Positions 53,844 to 61,064 of a stretch of 64,000 nucleotides of DNA are shown one piece after another (position 1 is the first letter of the stretch; each line of letters starts with the position of its first letter). The DNA is taken from the NCBI GenBank assembly GCA_030388725.1, contig CP128857.1, forward strand, positions 3,968,001-4,032,000, in the 5' to 3' direction. The stretch is from Prodigiosinella aquatilis (lineage in GTDB: Bacteria; Pseudomonadota; Gammaproteobacteria; Enterobacterales; Enterobacteriaceae). The notes beneath the pieces are model-generated. The model was not told the origin of the DNA and searched no databases. It saw only the letters and a program-made list of their open reading frames with translations. The position numbers and the translations under genes were made by a program.

Positions 53844-54686
53844 TTACTTGGCGACATGGGTATAACTCCGTCGCAGCAGCCATTGGTGAATCACAGTAAT
53901 AAGAGTCATCAGTGCCACCAGTAATATGGAAAGTGCACTGCCCATATTAGGATCGAGTGAGATGTCGCCGGATACCAGCGCAGCAATACGGATCGGCACC
54001 ACGTTAAAGTTGCCGCTGGTCAGCGCATAAATGGTGGCATAGGCACCTAAGGCGTTAGCAAACAGAATCACAAAAGTACCAAGTAAGGCCGGCGTCAGCA
54101 CCGGTACACCGATATGCAGCCAGTAACGCCCTCGGCTGGCCCCTAACAGCGCTGCGGATTCCTGCCACTCGCTTTTCAGGCCATCAAACGCTGGATACAA
54201 CAGCAATACACCAAGCGGGATCTGAAAGTAGGTGTAAATCATGATCAGGCCACTGCGTGAATAAAGGTTGAATCCACCCAGCAAACCATATTGTTTCAAC
54301 AACAGTGACAAGAAACCGTTCAGCCCCAGCATAATCACAAAGGCAAACGCCAGCGGAACACCGGAAAAGTTACTGGTCATATTGGCAAATGACATGACAA
54401 ACCGGTGCAATCTACCAGCACCGAGCTGGCGCAACGAATAACCGCCAATCAGCGCGATGATCAGACCATAGACACTCGACCAAAAGGAAATTTCGAGCGA
54501 AAAACGGATCGCCTGTAGATAAAATGGCGACGTTAAAATATCAACGTAATTTGCCAGCCCCCAGGCTTCATTCACGTCGCTGTAAAAACTGTTAATGGTA
54601 ATCCATACCAGCGGCGCTATCTGAAAGGCGGCAAATACGACAAAAAAAGGCAACAGGATCAACCCACTCAGCCAACTTTTTTTCAC
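53844..54686 (-). CDS. ABC importer permease 1 (PhnU-like)
   Basis: A 280-residue permease with about six helices and an EAA-type loop (WQESAALLGASRGRYWLHIGVPVLTPALL). The likely start is the GTG at 54686 (MKKSWLSGLILLPFF), which overlaps the phosphatase stop as GTGA and has GGAGAGGG upstream. It belongs to the heterodimeric permease pair of the importer. Confidence 0.86.
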   Translation of the reverse strand: MKKSWLSGLILLPFFVVFAAFQIAPLVWITINSFYSDVNEAWGLANYVDILTSPFYLQAIRFSLEISFWSSVYGLIIALIGGYSLRQLGAGRLHRFVMSFANMTSNFSGVPLAFAFVIMLGLNGFLSLLLKQYGLLGGFNLYSRSGLIMIYTYFQIPLGVLLLYPAFDGLKSEWQESAALLGASRGRYWLHIGVPVLTPALLGTFVILFANALGAYATIYALTSGNFNVVPIRIAALVSGDISLDPNMGSALSILLVALMTLITVIHQWLLRRSYTHVAK

Positions 54687-55507
54687 ACCATCACCCTCTC
54701 CGTACTGATGCTGAGAAGCTCCCGGCACCAGGGTTTGTCATGCGGCACACCCAGCAGTTGGCACACTACGCCGCATAATTCAGTCTGTTGTGGCGCGGCA
54801 TCGGCTCGCAACGAAAATCCACGGCCGAACACATACAACGGCACTTCACACTCCTGTGGCAACCTACCACCATGGCTGTGATCGTCATTCATACCATGAT
54901 CCGACGTCACCAGTACCTGATACCCTTCCGCCAACCAACGTGGCATCCAGTGCGATAGATAACCATCGGCCATTCGTGCCTTGTTACGGTACTGCGGCGA
55001 TGACAACCCATGCCGATGACCGGCATCGTCAATATTCATCGGATGGATCAGCAGAAAATCCGGCTGATAACGGCGCAGTAGACTTTCTGCATCCTCAAAC
55101 AGATGCGAATCTGGATAGCTGTCGTCATGGTAAAAGTGGCCGTACTGTATCGGCAGCGATAGATCTTCTGTATGACGATCGCGCACGGCGTCAAACGGCG
55201 CGCGATTATACAGTTCGCTGACCCAATGATAGGCCGCCGCCGCCGTGGTTAATCCGGCATCCCGGGCATAATGGAAAATACTGCGCCCGTGGGTTAACCG
55301 GGAAATCCCGTTGTGTACAATGCCGCTCTCGACGGGCGTCCTGCCCGTCATGATGCATTCATACAACGGACGGGACAGCGACGGTAGCTCACATTCAAGC
55401 TGATACAACTGACCGCGCCCCGCCGCACACTCGGCCTGCATATACCCCATGGCGTCGCGTGCCACTTGAAAAGCCAGTCCGTCCAGCACCACCAGAATCG
55501 TTCTCAT
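54683..55507 (-). CDS. Alkaline-phosphatase-superfamily hydrolase (type I phosphodiesterase-like)
   Basis: A 274-residue cytoplasmic-looking protein of the alkaline phosphatase/nucleotide pyrophosphatase superfamily. ILVVLDGLA supplies the first metal Asp. The nucleophile is most likely the Ser or Thr in LPSLSRPLYECIMTG. HPMNIDDAGHRHG and TSDHGMNDDHSHGG supply further metal ligands. Related enzymes cleave phosphodiesters, phosphonoacetate or phosphate esters. Its place inside the importer operon, between the binding protein and permease genes, implies that it processes the imported compound. No signal peptide is evident, so it acts after uptake. Confidence 0.83.
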   Translation of the reverse strand: MRTILVVLDGLAFQVARDAMGYMQAECAAGRGQLYQLECELPSLSRPLYECIMTGRTPVESGIVHNGISRLTHGRSIFHYARDAGLTTAAAAYHWVSELYNRAPFDAVRDRHTEDLSLPIQYGHFYHDDSYPDSHLFEDAESLLRRYQPDFLLIHPMNIDDAGHRHGLSSPQYRNKARMADGYLSHWMPRWLAEGYQVLVTSDHGMNDDHSHGGRLPQECEVPLYVFGRGFSLRADAAPQQTELCGVVCQLLGVPHDKPWCRELLSISTERVMV

Positions 55508-55548
55508 CCACTTGCTCCGTTTTACGACTTACTACGCTATTTACGGAC

Positions 55549-56610
55549 TTACTGTTTCATATTGATGATGACATTTTCCTGCCACTGACGCGGCAACGCT
55601 TTGACGCTCTTCTCCCATGCGGCAGCATTCATCACTGGATGTACATTCTTGTATTCCGCATCCGGCAACAATTTGGCTTTCACATCTTCAGGCAACGTTA
55701 TGTACTTGGCACGAATCGGGCGAGCATAACCACGGGCCAGATTGATTTGACCAGCATCAGAGAAGATATATTCACGGGTCAGTTTGGCGGCATTCGGGTG
55801 TTTGGCATACTTGTTGATAATCGTGGTATAACCGGAAATAACCGAACCATCAGACGGGATCAGCACTTCAAAACGGCTTTTATCAATCTTGTCTCGGTAG
55901 TTCAGCGCATTAAAGTCCCATATCACGCCAACCTGCACTTCCCCTTTTTCGATATTGGCAAGCCCCGGATTGGCTAAACCCAGACGTCCTTCTTTGGCCA
56001 GTTTGGCAAAGAAAGCCAGTGCTGGCTTGAGGTTGGATTCATTACCACCCAGCGCATAATTGGCTGCCAGAACGCCGTTCGCCGCTTGGGAAGCTGCCCC
56101 CACATCACCAATGTTGACCGTGTATTTGCCTTTCAACAGATCGGCCCAGCTGTGTGGAATATTCTTCACCTGCTGTTTGTCGATGATGAAAGCGATAGAA
56201 CCGGTGTAGGCCACAGCCCAGTTTCCGTCTTTATCCTTGGCCCAGGCCGGTATCTGACTCCAGGTGCTGGGTTTATACGGTTGGGTGATGCCCTTCTGTA
56301 CCGCTATCGGCCCAAACGCTACGCCAACGTCGCCGATGTCTGCACTGGCATTGTTTTTCTCCGCGATAAACTTGGCGATCTCTTCTGCGGAAGACATATC
56401 GGTATCACTGTGTTTCAACCCGTATTTGGTTGATAAATCATTCCAGGTCTCTTTCCAATTGGCCCAGCTGTCCGGCATACCGACGCTGTTAACCTGTCCT
56501 TCCGCTCGGGCCGCTTTTTCCAGCGCAGACAAATTATCCGCCGCCATGGCAGAATACGAGGAAAGCAACGCCGTACTGATTAGTACGGAAGACAATAATT
56601 TTCTCATCAT
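55549..56610 (-). CDS. ABC importer substrate-binding protein (extracellular family 1, PhnS-like)
   Basis: A 353-residue periplasmic protein. The signal peptide is MMRKLLSSVLISTALLSSYS with cleavage after AMA. The mature protein has the iron/polyamine/phosphonate-type binding fold (LEKAARAEGQVNSVGMPDSWANW, DIGDVGVAFGP, PHSWADLLKGKYTVNIGDVG). I start at 56610, with GGAG 5 nt upstream, and not at the longer frame from 56679. It is first in the operon and divergent from a GntR-type regulator, as phnS is to phnR in Salmonella. The ligand is inferred. Confidence 0.88.
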   Translation of the reverse strand: MMRKLLSSVLISTALLSSYSAMAADNLSALEKAARAEGQVNSVGMPDSWANWKETWNDLSTKYGLKHSDTDMSSAEEIAKFIAEKNNASADIGDVGVAFGPIAVQKGITQPYKPSTWSQIPAWAKDKDGNWAVAYTGSIAFIIDKQQVKNIPHSWADLLKGKYTVNIGDVGAASQAANGVLAANYALGGNESNLKPALAFFAKLAKEGRLGLANPGLANIEKGEVQVGVIWDFNALNYRDKIDKSRFEVLIPSDGSVISGYTTIINKYAKHPNAAKLTREYIFSDAGQINLARGYARPIRAKYITLPEDVKAKLLPDAEYKNVHPVMNAAAWEKSVKALPRQWQENVIINMKQ

Positions 56611-56812
56611 GATACTCCAGATAATGGGAGGGTTGACGTACTCTGGTCTAGTCCAGCAATAACCACGCCAATTCACCACAATAGTGTGAAAATTACATGA
56701 CAGTTGTGCGACGGTTATATTTCATCACGATGAACATTAAAGATTCGGTAGATTTGATTTCCCGATAATCCCTGCTATGGTGCAGGTCGCACTACGTTAA
56801 GGCTTTACCGCG

Positions 56813-57535
56813 ATGAAAATGCAATCCACTGCTGTCACTCAGATTTGTGATGCCCTGACTGAACGTATTCGCCGGGGAGAATTTACTACGGCTCGACTGC
56901 CCTCGGAACGCACATTGAGTGAACAATTTTCCACCACGCGAATTACATTGCGTGAGGCGCTGACCATGATGGAATCACAGGGCATCGTCTACCGTGAACT
57001 CCGACGTGGCTGGTTTCTTTCACCACCACGTCTGAGCTATAACCCGCTGCATAAAAGTCATTTTCATGAGATGGCGGAAAAACAGGGGCGGGTCGCAGAA
57101 ACGGAAGTGCTGGATGCCAATCTCGTCGCCGCCAGCGCGTCAATCAGCCAGCATCTGGAGATACAGGAAGGGACGGAAATCTACCGCATCAGACGGTTGC
57201 GGCGCATCAACGGACGTGCCGTGTTATACGTGGAACACTACCTCAATCCGGCCTATTTCCCCGATTTACTACAAGCCGATCTGACACAATCCCTAACCAA
57301 TTATTACTGGTCTCATTACGGCATTCGCTATGGTCGGGTACGTTTTATCATGCTCCCCACACCACTACCCACCATTGCCGCGCCGACACTGAAAATGGCC
57401 CCCGGCAGCCCGTCCTTGTTTATTACCCGTATCAACCGCGATCAATACGACAGAATCATTGATTGTGACTGCGAATACTGGCGCTACGATGCGTTGTATA
57501 TTGATGTTGAAGCCAAACGAGATAATCAGGAATAA
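56813..57535 (+). CDS. GntR/UTRA-family regulator (PhnR-like)
   Basis: A 240-residue HutC/FarR-subfamily regulator. The winged helix (about 5-70) has LPSERTLSEQFSTTRITLREAL, and the UTRA effector domain (about 85-230) has EGTEIYRIRRLRRINGRAVLYVEHYLNP. It is divergent from the binding-protein gene across 202 bp and probably controls that operon, with a phosphonate or phosphoester as effector. It lies just left of the dusA island. Confidence 0.88.
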   Translation: MKMQSTAVTQICDALTERIRRGEFTTARLPSERTLSEQFSTTRITLREALTMMESQGIVYRELRRGWFLSPPRLSYNPLHKSHFHEMAEKQGRVAETEVLDANLVAASASISQHLEIQEGTEIYRIRRLRRINGRAVLYVEHYLNPAYFPDLLQADLTQSLTNYYWSHYGIRYGRVRFIMLPTPLPTIAAPTLKMAPGSPSLFITRINRDQYDRIIDCDCEYWRYDALYIDVEAKRDNQE

Positions 57536-57707
57536 TCCCGACGACCAACCGTATGGCGCGTGATGCCGAAATCAGCCCGATAAAACGCAGTAAACCAGAC
57601 CGAGCAGCTATCGGTCACAGTATTGATATATCAATCCCAAAAATCATTAAATCACGTTATATTACGTCCCTTATTTCTCTCTCTCCGGCAGTGAGTCAGC
57701 ATCGTTT

Positions 57708-57818
57708 ATGAGTAAGCCATCAACCGCATCAGCGCCCCAGCAGACCTCGGAATCCACCGTTGTGTCGCCGTCATTCTGGCGTGGCCGCTTCAGCGTCGCA
57801 CCGATGCTTGACTGGTGA
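57708..57818 (+). pseudogene. Detached original 5' end of dusA
   Basis: An ATG at 57708 opens MSKPSTASAPQQTSES...FWRGRFSVAPMLDW, then a TGA at 57816. The last nine residues, RFSVAPMLD(W), are exactly the N-terminal motif of DusA, whose body continues at 61065-62039. The bases upstream look like a native promoter and leader. This is the host's own dusA start, cut off from the rest of the gene by the island. Confidence 0.85.
57795..57815 (+). repeat. Left attachment-site repeat of the dusA island (attL)
   Basis: A 21-bp sequence that recurs exactly at 61089-61109. It spans the dusA codons for VAPMLDW (GTCGCACCGATG...GACTGG). Identity stops just outside on both sides, apart from a GATC a few bases to the right. 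Identical repeats in dusA at both ends are the mark of site-specific integration. Confidence 0.85.
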
Positions 57819-57860
57819 GATCTTGGCTGCAGCCCTTATTTGGCAAGGGTTGAGCTTGTC

Positions 57861-57880
57861 ATGGGGCAGATATGGGGCAG
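57861..57880 (+). repeat. Tandem ATGGGGCAG repeats near the left island end
   Basis: ATGGGGCAG occurs at 57861-57869 and again at 57872-57880, an 11-bp period close to one helical turn. They lie about 45-65 bp inside the left attachment repeat. Such repeats are typical of integrase arm-type binding sites; a further TTGGGGCAG lies near 59681. Confidence 0.45.
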
Positions 57881-57942
57881 GTGTCTTAAATTTTTGTCGT
57901 TTTTGTCTGTTTTTTGTTCTTTTTTTATCTATTCACTGCAGC

Positions 57943-58866
57943 TTAAAGTTTGAATTCAGGTTCTGGGGTTGAACTGTTGAAAAACTGTGTATGTAACTCC
58001 GTCAGCATTTTTTTCAAAGTGCCCAGCATAAAGGACTTAAATTTGTCCTGTCCCAAAGTCCGGTCATACACATTGGTTGGTAGAAAACGTTTCATCTCAT
58101 TATGAAATGCTGCACTTGCCACAATTTCATCCAGCGAAGCAATCCGGCTTTCCAGCAGTTGTTGGTAGTCAGGAATTTTGTAGTCAGCCAGTTTCAAACG
58201 GATGAGCTCAGGCTTAAGCTTGGCGTTCTGCTGCTGCAGCCAGACCAAATCCCATAAATCACGATGCCGAATGTAACGTTGAGTCGCAGGCAGTGAAATC
58301 AGCTTATCCGCCATCACTTCGTCCAGTGTTTCGGTAAACACCAGAGTGTCTTCGTAACCATCAGGTAAAAAGTCATAGTTGTTCCGAAGGGGCAAAGCTT
58401 CTTTGGTGTAAGCGGGCACATTCGCCACTTCAAGCTTAATTTTTTGCCTCGGCATATCCTTCTGGCCGGGGGCTGTGGTGATATTAATTTGCCATTTATC
58501 AATCCGAAGTTCGGCGTACTCTTTTTCTTCTTTCAGCGATGCAGGCTCTTTCACCGTGACTTCCAGGCCATAACGCTTGCCAATGTAGCCTTCGATACAG
58601 GTTTTCATCTCTGCCAGCCTGGCAGAAGAAAAATCGACACCACCGGCAAAATCCAGATCTTCGCTGAAGCGGTTGCCGCCATGACAAAGCCGTAACGAGG
58701 TTCCGCCTTGAAACACCAACTCATTCAGCAAACCTGCCTGATCAAGACAATACAAAATATCGTAGTGCAGTAACTCTTTTTCAATCACAGGTCGCATGGC
58801 GGCAACTTCAGCCTGCTGCATTGCCTTTGCCACCAGTGCATTAAAATCAGCCGGGTCAATCTTCAT
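57943..58866 (-). CDS. AbiEii-family nucleotidyltransferase toxin
   Basis: A 307-residue protein of the AbiEii/AbiGii toxin family (DNA polymerase-beta-like nucleotidyltransferase). The catalytic motif is FQGGTSLRLCHGGNRFSEDLDF (GS-x-DxD, about residues 52-73). AbiEii toxins are reversible growth inhibitors that use NTPs, and the pair gives abortive phage infection in lactococci. The ATG overlaps the antitoxin gene's 3' end by 11 bp, the usual coupled arrangement. It is the leftmost gene of the island. Confidence 0.92.
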   Translation of the reverse strand: MKIDPADFNALVAKAMQQAEVAAMRPVIEKELLHYDILYCLDQAGLLNELVFQGGTSLRLCHGGNRFSEDLDFAGGVDFSSARLAEMKTCIEGYIGKRYGLEVTVKEPASLKEEKEYAELRIDKWQINITTAPGQKDMPRQKIKLEVANVPAYTKEALPLRNNYDFLPDGYEDTLVFTETLDEVMADKLISLPATQRYIRHRDLWDLVWLQQQNAKLKPELIRLKLADYKIPDYQQLLESRIASLDEIVASAAFHNEMKRFLPTNVYDRTLGQDKFKSFMLGTLKKMLTELHTQFFNSSTPEPEFKL

Positions 58867-59395
58867 TCAGCATTTCCTTTTGGACCAGATGAGTATTCCG
58901 GCCAACCCGTTTTTGGTCACGCCAGGCCGCTTGCTTTGTGGCCATCCTCAGTGGCCGATTGATGGAAATGAAACTCTGAATAATTTCACTGACCGGCCGC
59001 TTGGTATGAGTGAATTCAATGGTGCCATAGTGAGTTTTGTATTCACCTTTGCGCCCTGTCGTCATCACGGTCAGCCTGTCCATCGGGATTTGCGAAATCA
59101 CGCCATAACTGGAGAGCGCAGATTCCAGGCTGACATAATTGTATTCACCACGCCGCAGAGTTTTAGCAATCAGTTCCAGAGTGTCTGGACCTTTTTTATG
59201 ATGTGACAAAGCGAAGAGGTAGACGCCACGGGCAGCCCTTTCCAGAATGTTCTGTCGTACCAAACGCTCAAGCCCGGCATGCAGGGTCCGTTTGCTATCT
59301 TCAGGAAAGATTTTTTCCAGATCGCGCTGGCTAAATACATAGCGCCCTTGCTGGTCTAGTTCACTTAAACGCTGAACCGCTGTGGTTTGTAGCAT
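58856..59395 (-). CDS. AbiEi-family antitoxin/autorepressor
   Basis: A 179-residue protein of the AbiEi family. The N-terminal winged helix has FSQRDLEKIFPEDSKRTLHAGLERLVRQNILERAARGVYLF. The C-terminal antitoxin domain has YVSLESALSSYGVISQIP and GTIEFTHTKRP. I start at 59395 (MLQTTAVQRL), since the longer frame from 59458 would run through the operator. It neutralises the downstream toxin (type IV mode in known systems) and represses its own promoter. Confidence 0.9.
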   Translation of the reverse strand: MLQTTAVQRLSELDQQGRYVFSQRDLEKIFPEDSKRTLHAGLERLVRQNILERAARGVYLFALSHHKKGPDTLELIAKTLRRGEYNYVSLESALSSYGVISQIPMDRLTVMTTGRKGEYKTHYGTIEFTHTKRPVSEIIQSFISINRPLRMATKQAAWRDQKRVGRNTHLVQKEMLNED

Positions 59396-59417
59396 AGTTT
59401 TTATCTGTGCGTGAAAT

Positions 59418-59440
59418 ACACTTATTCGTAGTATAAGTGT
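59418..59440. promoter_or_regulatory. Candidate AbiEi operator
   Basis: ACACTTA (59418-59424) and TAAGTGT (59434-59440) form a perfect 7-bp inverted repeat spanning 23 bp, 22 bp upstream of the antitoxin start. AAGTGTCCACTT directly overlaps it as a second small dyad, and AAGTG occurs again near 59490. AbiEi antitoxins bind inverted repeats of about this size in their own promoter. Confidence 0.55.
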
Positions 59441-59510
59441 CCACTTGTGGATATTCAATCTATTAAGTAGACAGTTATTACATGTATTAAGTGGTTTATT
59501 GATAACTTAA

Positions 59511-59532
59511 AAGCCCGCGAAATTCGCGGGCT
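59511..59532. terminator. GC-rich hairpin upstream of the AbiE operon
   Basis: AGCCCGCGAA-a-TTCGCGGGCT is a perfect palindrome forming a stem of about 8-9 bp. It lies about 120 bp upstream of the antitoxin start and may shield the operon from readthrough, or end a former gene to its right. Confidence 0.55.
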
Positions 59533-59772
59533 GCTTTGTAGGCTTACTTAGCTTAGTTGATGCAATGTTTTTATCTGAGCGTCTTACCGAGCGGACACAG
59601 CCACCTTGGCGGGGTCAGTCCCGAGGCCTTTGAACGGGCCTCATCGTGAGGACAGAATCTGTCCACGGTTTTGGGGCAGTCCACTAAAGATCACCCCCAT
59701 TACTTGCATAGAAAAATAGCTTTTGATCAAGCTCTTTGTTTTACCGATAATGGTAAGATCAGAGTGTTTCAT
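59533..59772. other. Island non-coding stretch
   Basis: Between the AbiE promoter region and the attC-like sequence there is no frame that I can support. GC-rich 59581-59670 contrasts with the AT-rich flank and may be a gene scrap. GGGGCAGTCC near 59681-59690 resembles the repeats at the left island end. Confidence 0.35.
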
Positions 59773-59876
59773 GCTTAACAAACCAAACAAAACCAAGGCA
59801 GAGGATGCCAAAAAACGCTGACTGTGTTCGCTGCGCTCATAAGTATATTAGCGCCTCTGTTTGGTGCGTTATAAGC
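59773..59876. other. attC-like imperfect palindrome before the DUF2971 gene
   Basis: The ends are GCTTAACAAACCAAAC (left) and GTTTGGTGCGTTATAAGC (right), which are largely complementary. An inner CAGAGG/CCTCTG pair lies further in, over about 104 bp in total. GCTTAAC fits the RYYYAAC core of integron attC sites, and GCGTTATAA resembles, but does not strictly match, GTTRRRY. The same GGCGTTATA motif recurs just after the DUF2971 stop (60753-60761). An integron-cassette origin is possible, not proven. Confidence 0.4.
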
Positions 59877-59901
59877 AATCATCGGAACAGGGGTAATTTT
59901 G

Positions 59902-60753
59902 ATGATTCTTCAGAGGTATATGGATCTGCCCAAGTTTGTTAGTCTGATGCAAACTAAGTCTATTTATTTGGCAAAGATGGCGGCATTTGAAGACGCGTTG
60001 GAAGGCGGATTAACAGTCGCTGATTTTTTCAAAATGTCTAATGCTCAGGCAACAATTGATATTGCAGTTAATGGCTGCAGGCCAAAATGTTACGAAAGCT
60101 CTGATGAGAGAAAGCTAAGATTGAGTAAAGCAAATAACGCTCAGAGCGAGCTTCGTGAGAGAAAATTCGAAACTCCATTTGGCACATACCCATGTGATAA
60201 AGTTGAGCAACTATTTCCAATCTGTAGACAGTGGCTATACGTTAGTTGTTGGCATCAATCATCGCATGAATGCTCGGCCATGTGGAAAATATATGGCAGT
60301 GACAAAAACTCAGTTTGTGTTTTTACAACAATCGAAAAATTAAAGGACTCTGTAGCTTCCAGTAACTCATTCGATAAAATAGAGTTTAGCGAAGTGAATT
60401 ACATTAGCCATATTGATGATAGTTTCTATAGCGATCCTATGTCTCCTTTCATGTCTAAATCAAAACCATTCACTTTTGAAAAAGAGTTTAGAGTTGTGGC
60501 TTGGAATTCTAACGTGGATTTGTCTAAGTGCTGCGTCAATAATGAAACTGGAGTATTACTAGGTGTAGAACTAGAAACTTTAGTAGATAAAATAGTTGTA
60601 TCACCGCATTCTGACCCATGGTTCAAGAACTCAGTTGAGAAACTTTGTGATGAATTTGGTCTATCGGTCGATGTCATCGATTCTGAAATTAGAATGGATC
60701 CGATACAGGACATCTATGATGCAATGTCTTATTTAAAACTACCGCTTGTTTAA
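59902..60753 (+). CDS. DUF2971 family protein
   Basis: A 283-residue protein, visibly AT-richer than its surroundings. Conserved elements of DUF2971 are RYMDLPKFVSLMQTKSIYLAKMAAFEDALEG at the N-terminus, YVSCWHQSSHECSAMWKIYG in the middle and FEKEFRVVAW, followed by a predicted mixed alpha/beta end. The family has no established biochemical role; its members often occur in mobile elements and near defence genes. The ATG at 59902 has AGGGG about 8 nt upstream. It stands alone in the island, in opposite orientation to the AbiE pair. Confidence 0.8.
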   Translation: MILQRYMDLPKFVSLMQTKSIYLAKMAAFEDALEGGLTVADFFKMSNAQATIDIAVNGCRPKCYESSDERKLRLSKANNAQSELRERKFETPFGTYPCDKVEQLFPICRQWLYVSCWHQSSHECSAMWKIYGSDKNSVCVFTTIEKLKDSVASSNSFDKIEFSEVNYISHIDDSFYSDPMSPFMSKSKPFTFEKEFRVVAWNSNVDLSKCCVNNETGVLLGVELETLVDKIVVSPHSDPWFKNSVEKLCDEFGLSVDVIDSEIRMDPIQDIYDAMSYLKLPLV

Positions 60754-60777
60754 GGCGTTATAGGCCAAGGAGGCTAC

Positions 60778-60816
60778 ATGCTTAAAATTGACGATACAGG
60801 TATTGTCCAAGTGTAA
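60778..60816 (+). pseudogene. Truncated 12-codon gene start
   Basis: AAGGAGG lies 7 nt before an ATG that opens MLKIDDTGIVQV and then stops. The strong ribosome site without a real gene suggests the beginning of a lost gene, possibly the next cassette, whose body was removed by deletion. The following 60817-61064 is non-coding. Confidence 0.4.
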
Positions 60817-60935
60817 GCATCCCGGTAAAACGAACCATTCGCTTTGAGGTGTTTGTTCCGCCGGAATTTTGCTCAAATTTGAAGCAATTCACTATGACCT
60901 GTATAATTCTGCGTCCTTACATTTTTGTGCCTGAT

Positions 60936-60973
60936 CGCATGTCCCCAAAAAAATGTCCCCCAAGGGACATGCG
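60936..60973. repeat. Inverted repeat near the right island end
   Basis: CGCATGTCCC (60936-60945) and GGGACATGCG (60964-60973) are perfect 10-bp inverted arms, with a third ATGTCCCCC at 60953-60961 in direct orientation. They lie about 120-150 bp inside the right attachment repeat. Clustered short repeats like these are expected for integrase or excisionase binding. Confidence 0.55.
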
Positions 60974-61064
60974 ACGTCAAAATAGGGCAAAATATGCAGA
61001 AACATCCCTAAATACGTCTAAACGCAAAAGCGGCTAATGCACTGAAAAAATAGAGAATTTAGTT

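Noticed and set aside
57760..57972. A plus-strand frame through the left island end as a gene
   Set aside because: It starts inside the detached dusA fragment and continues through the T-rich tail of the toxin gene without any family features.
59533..59772. Residual integrase in the island
   Set aside because: No frame here or elsewhere in 57.8-61.1 kb shows tyrosine-recombinase motifs (R..H-x-x-R..Y).
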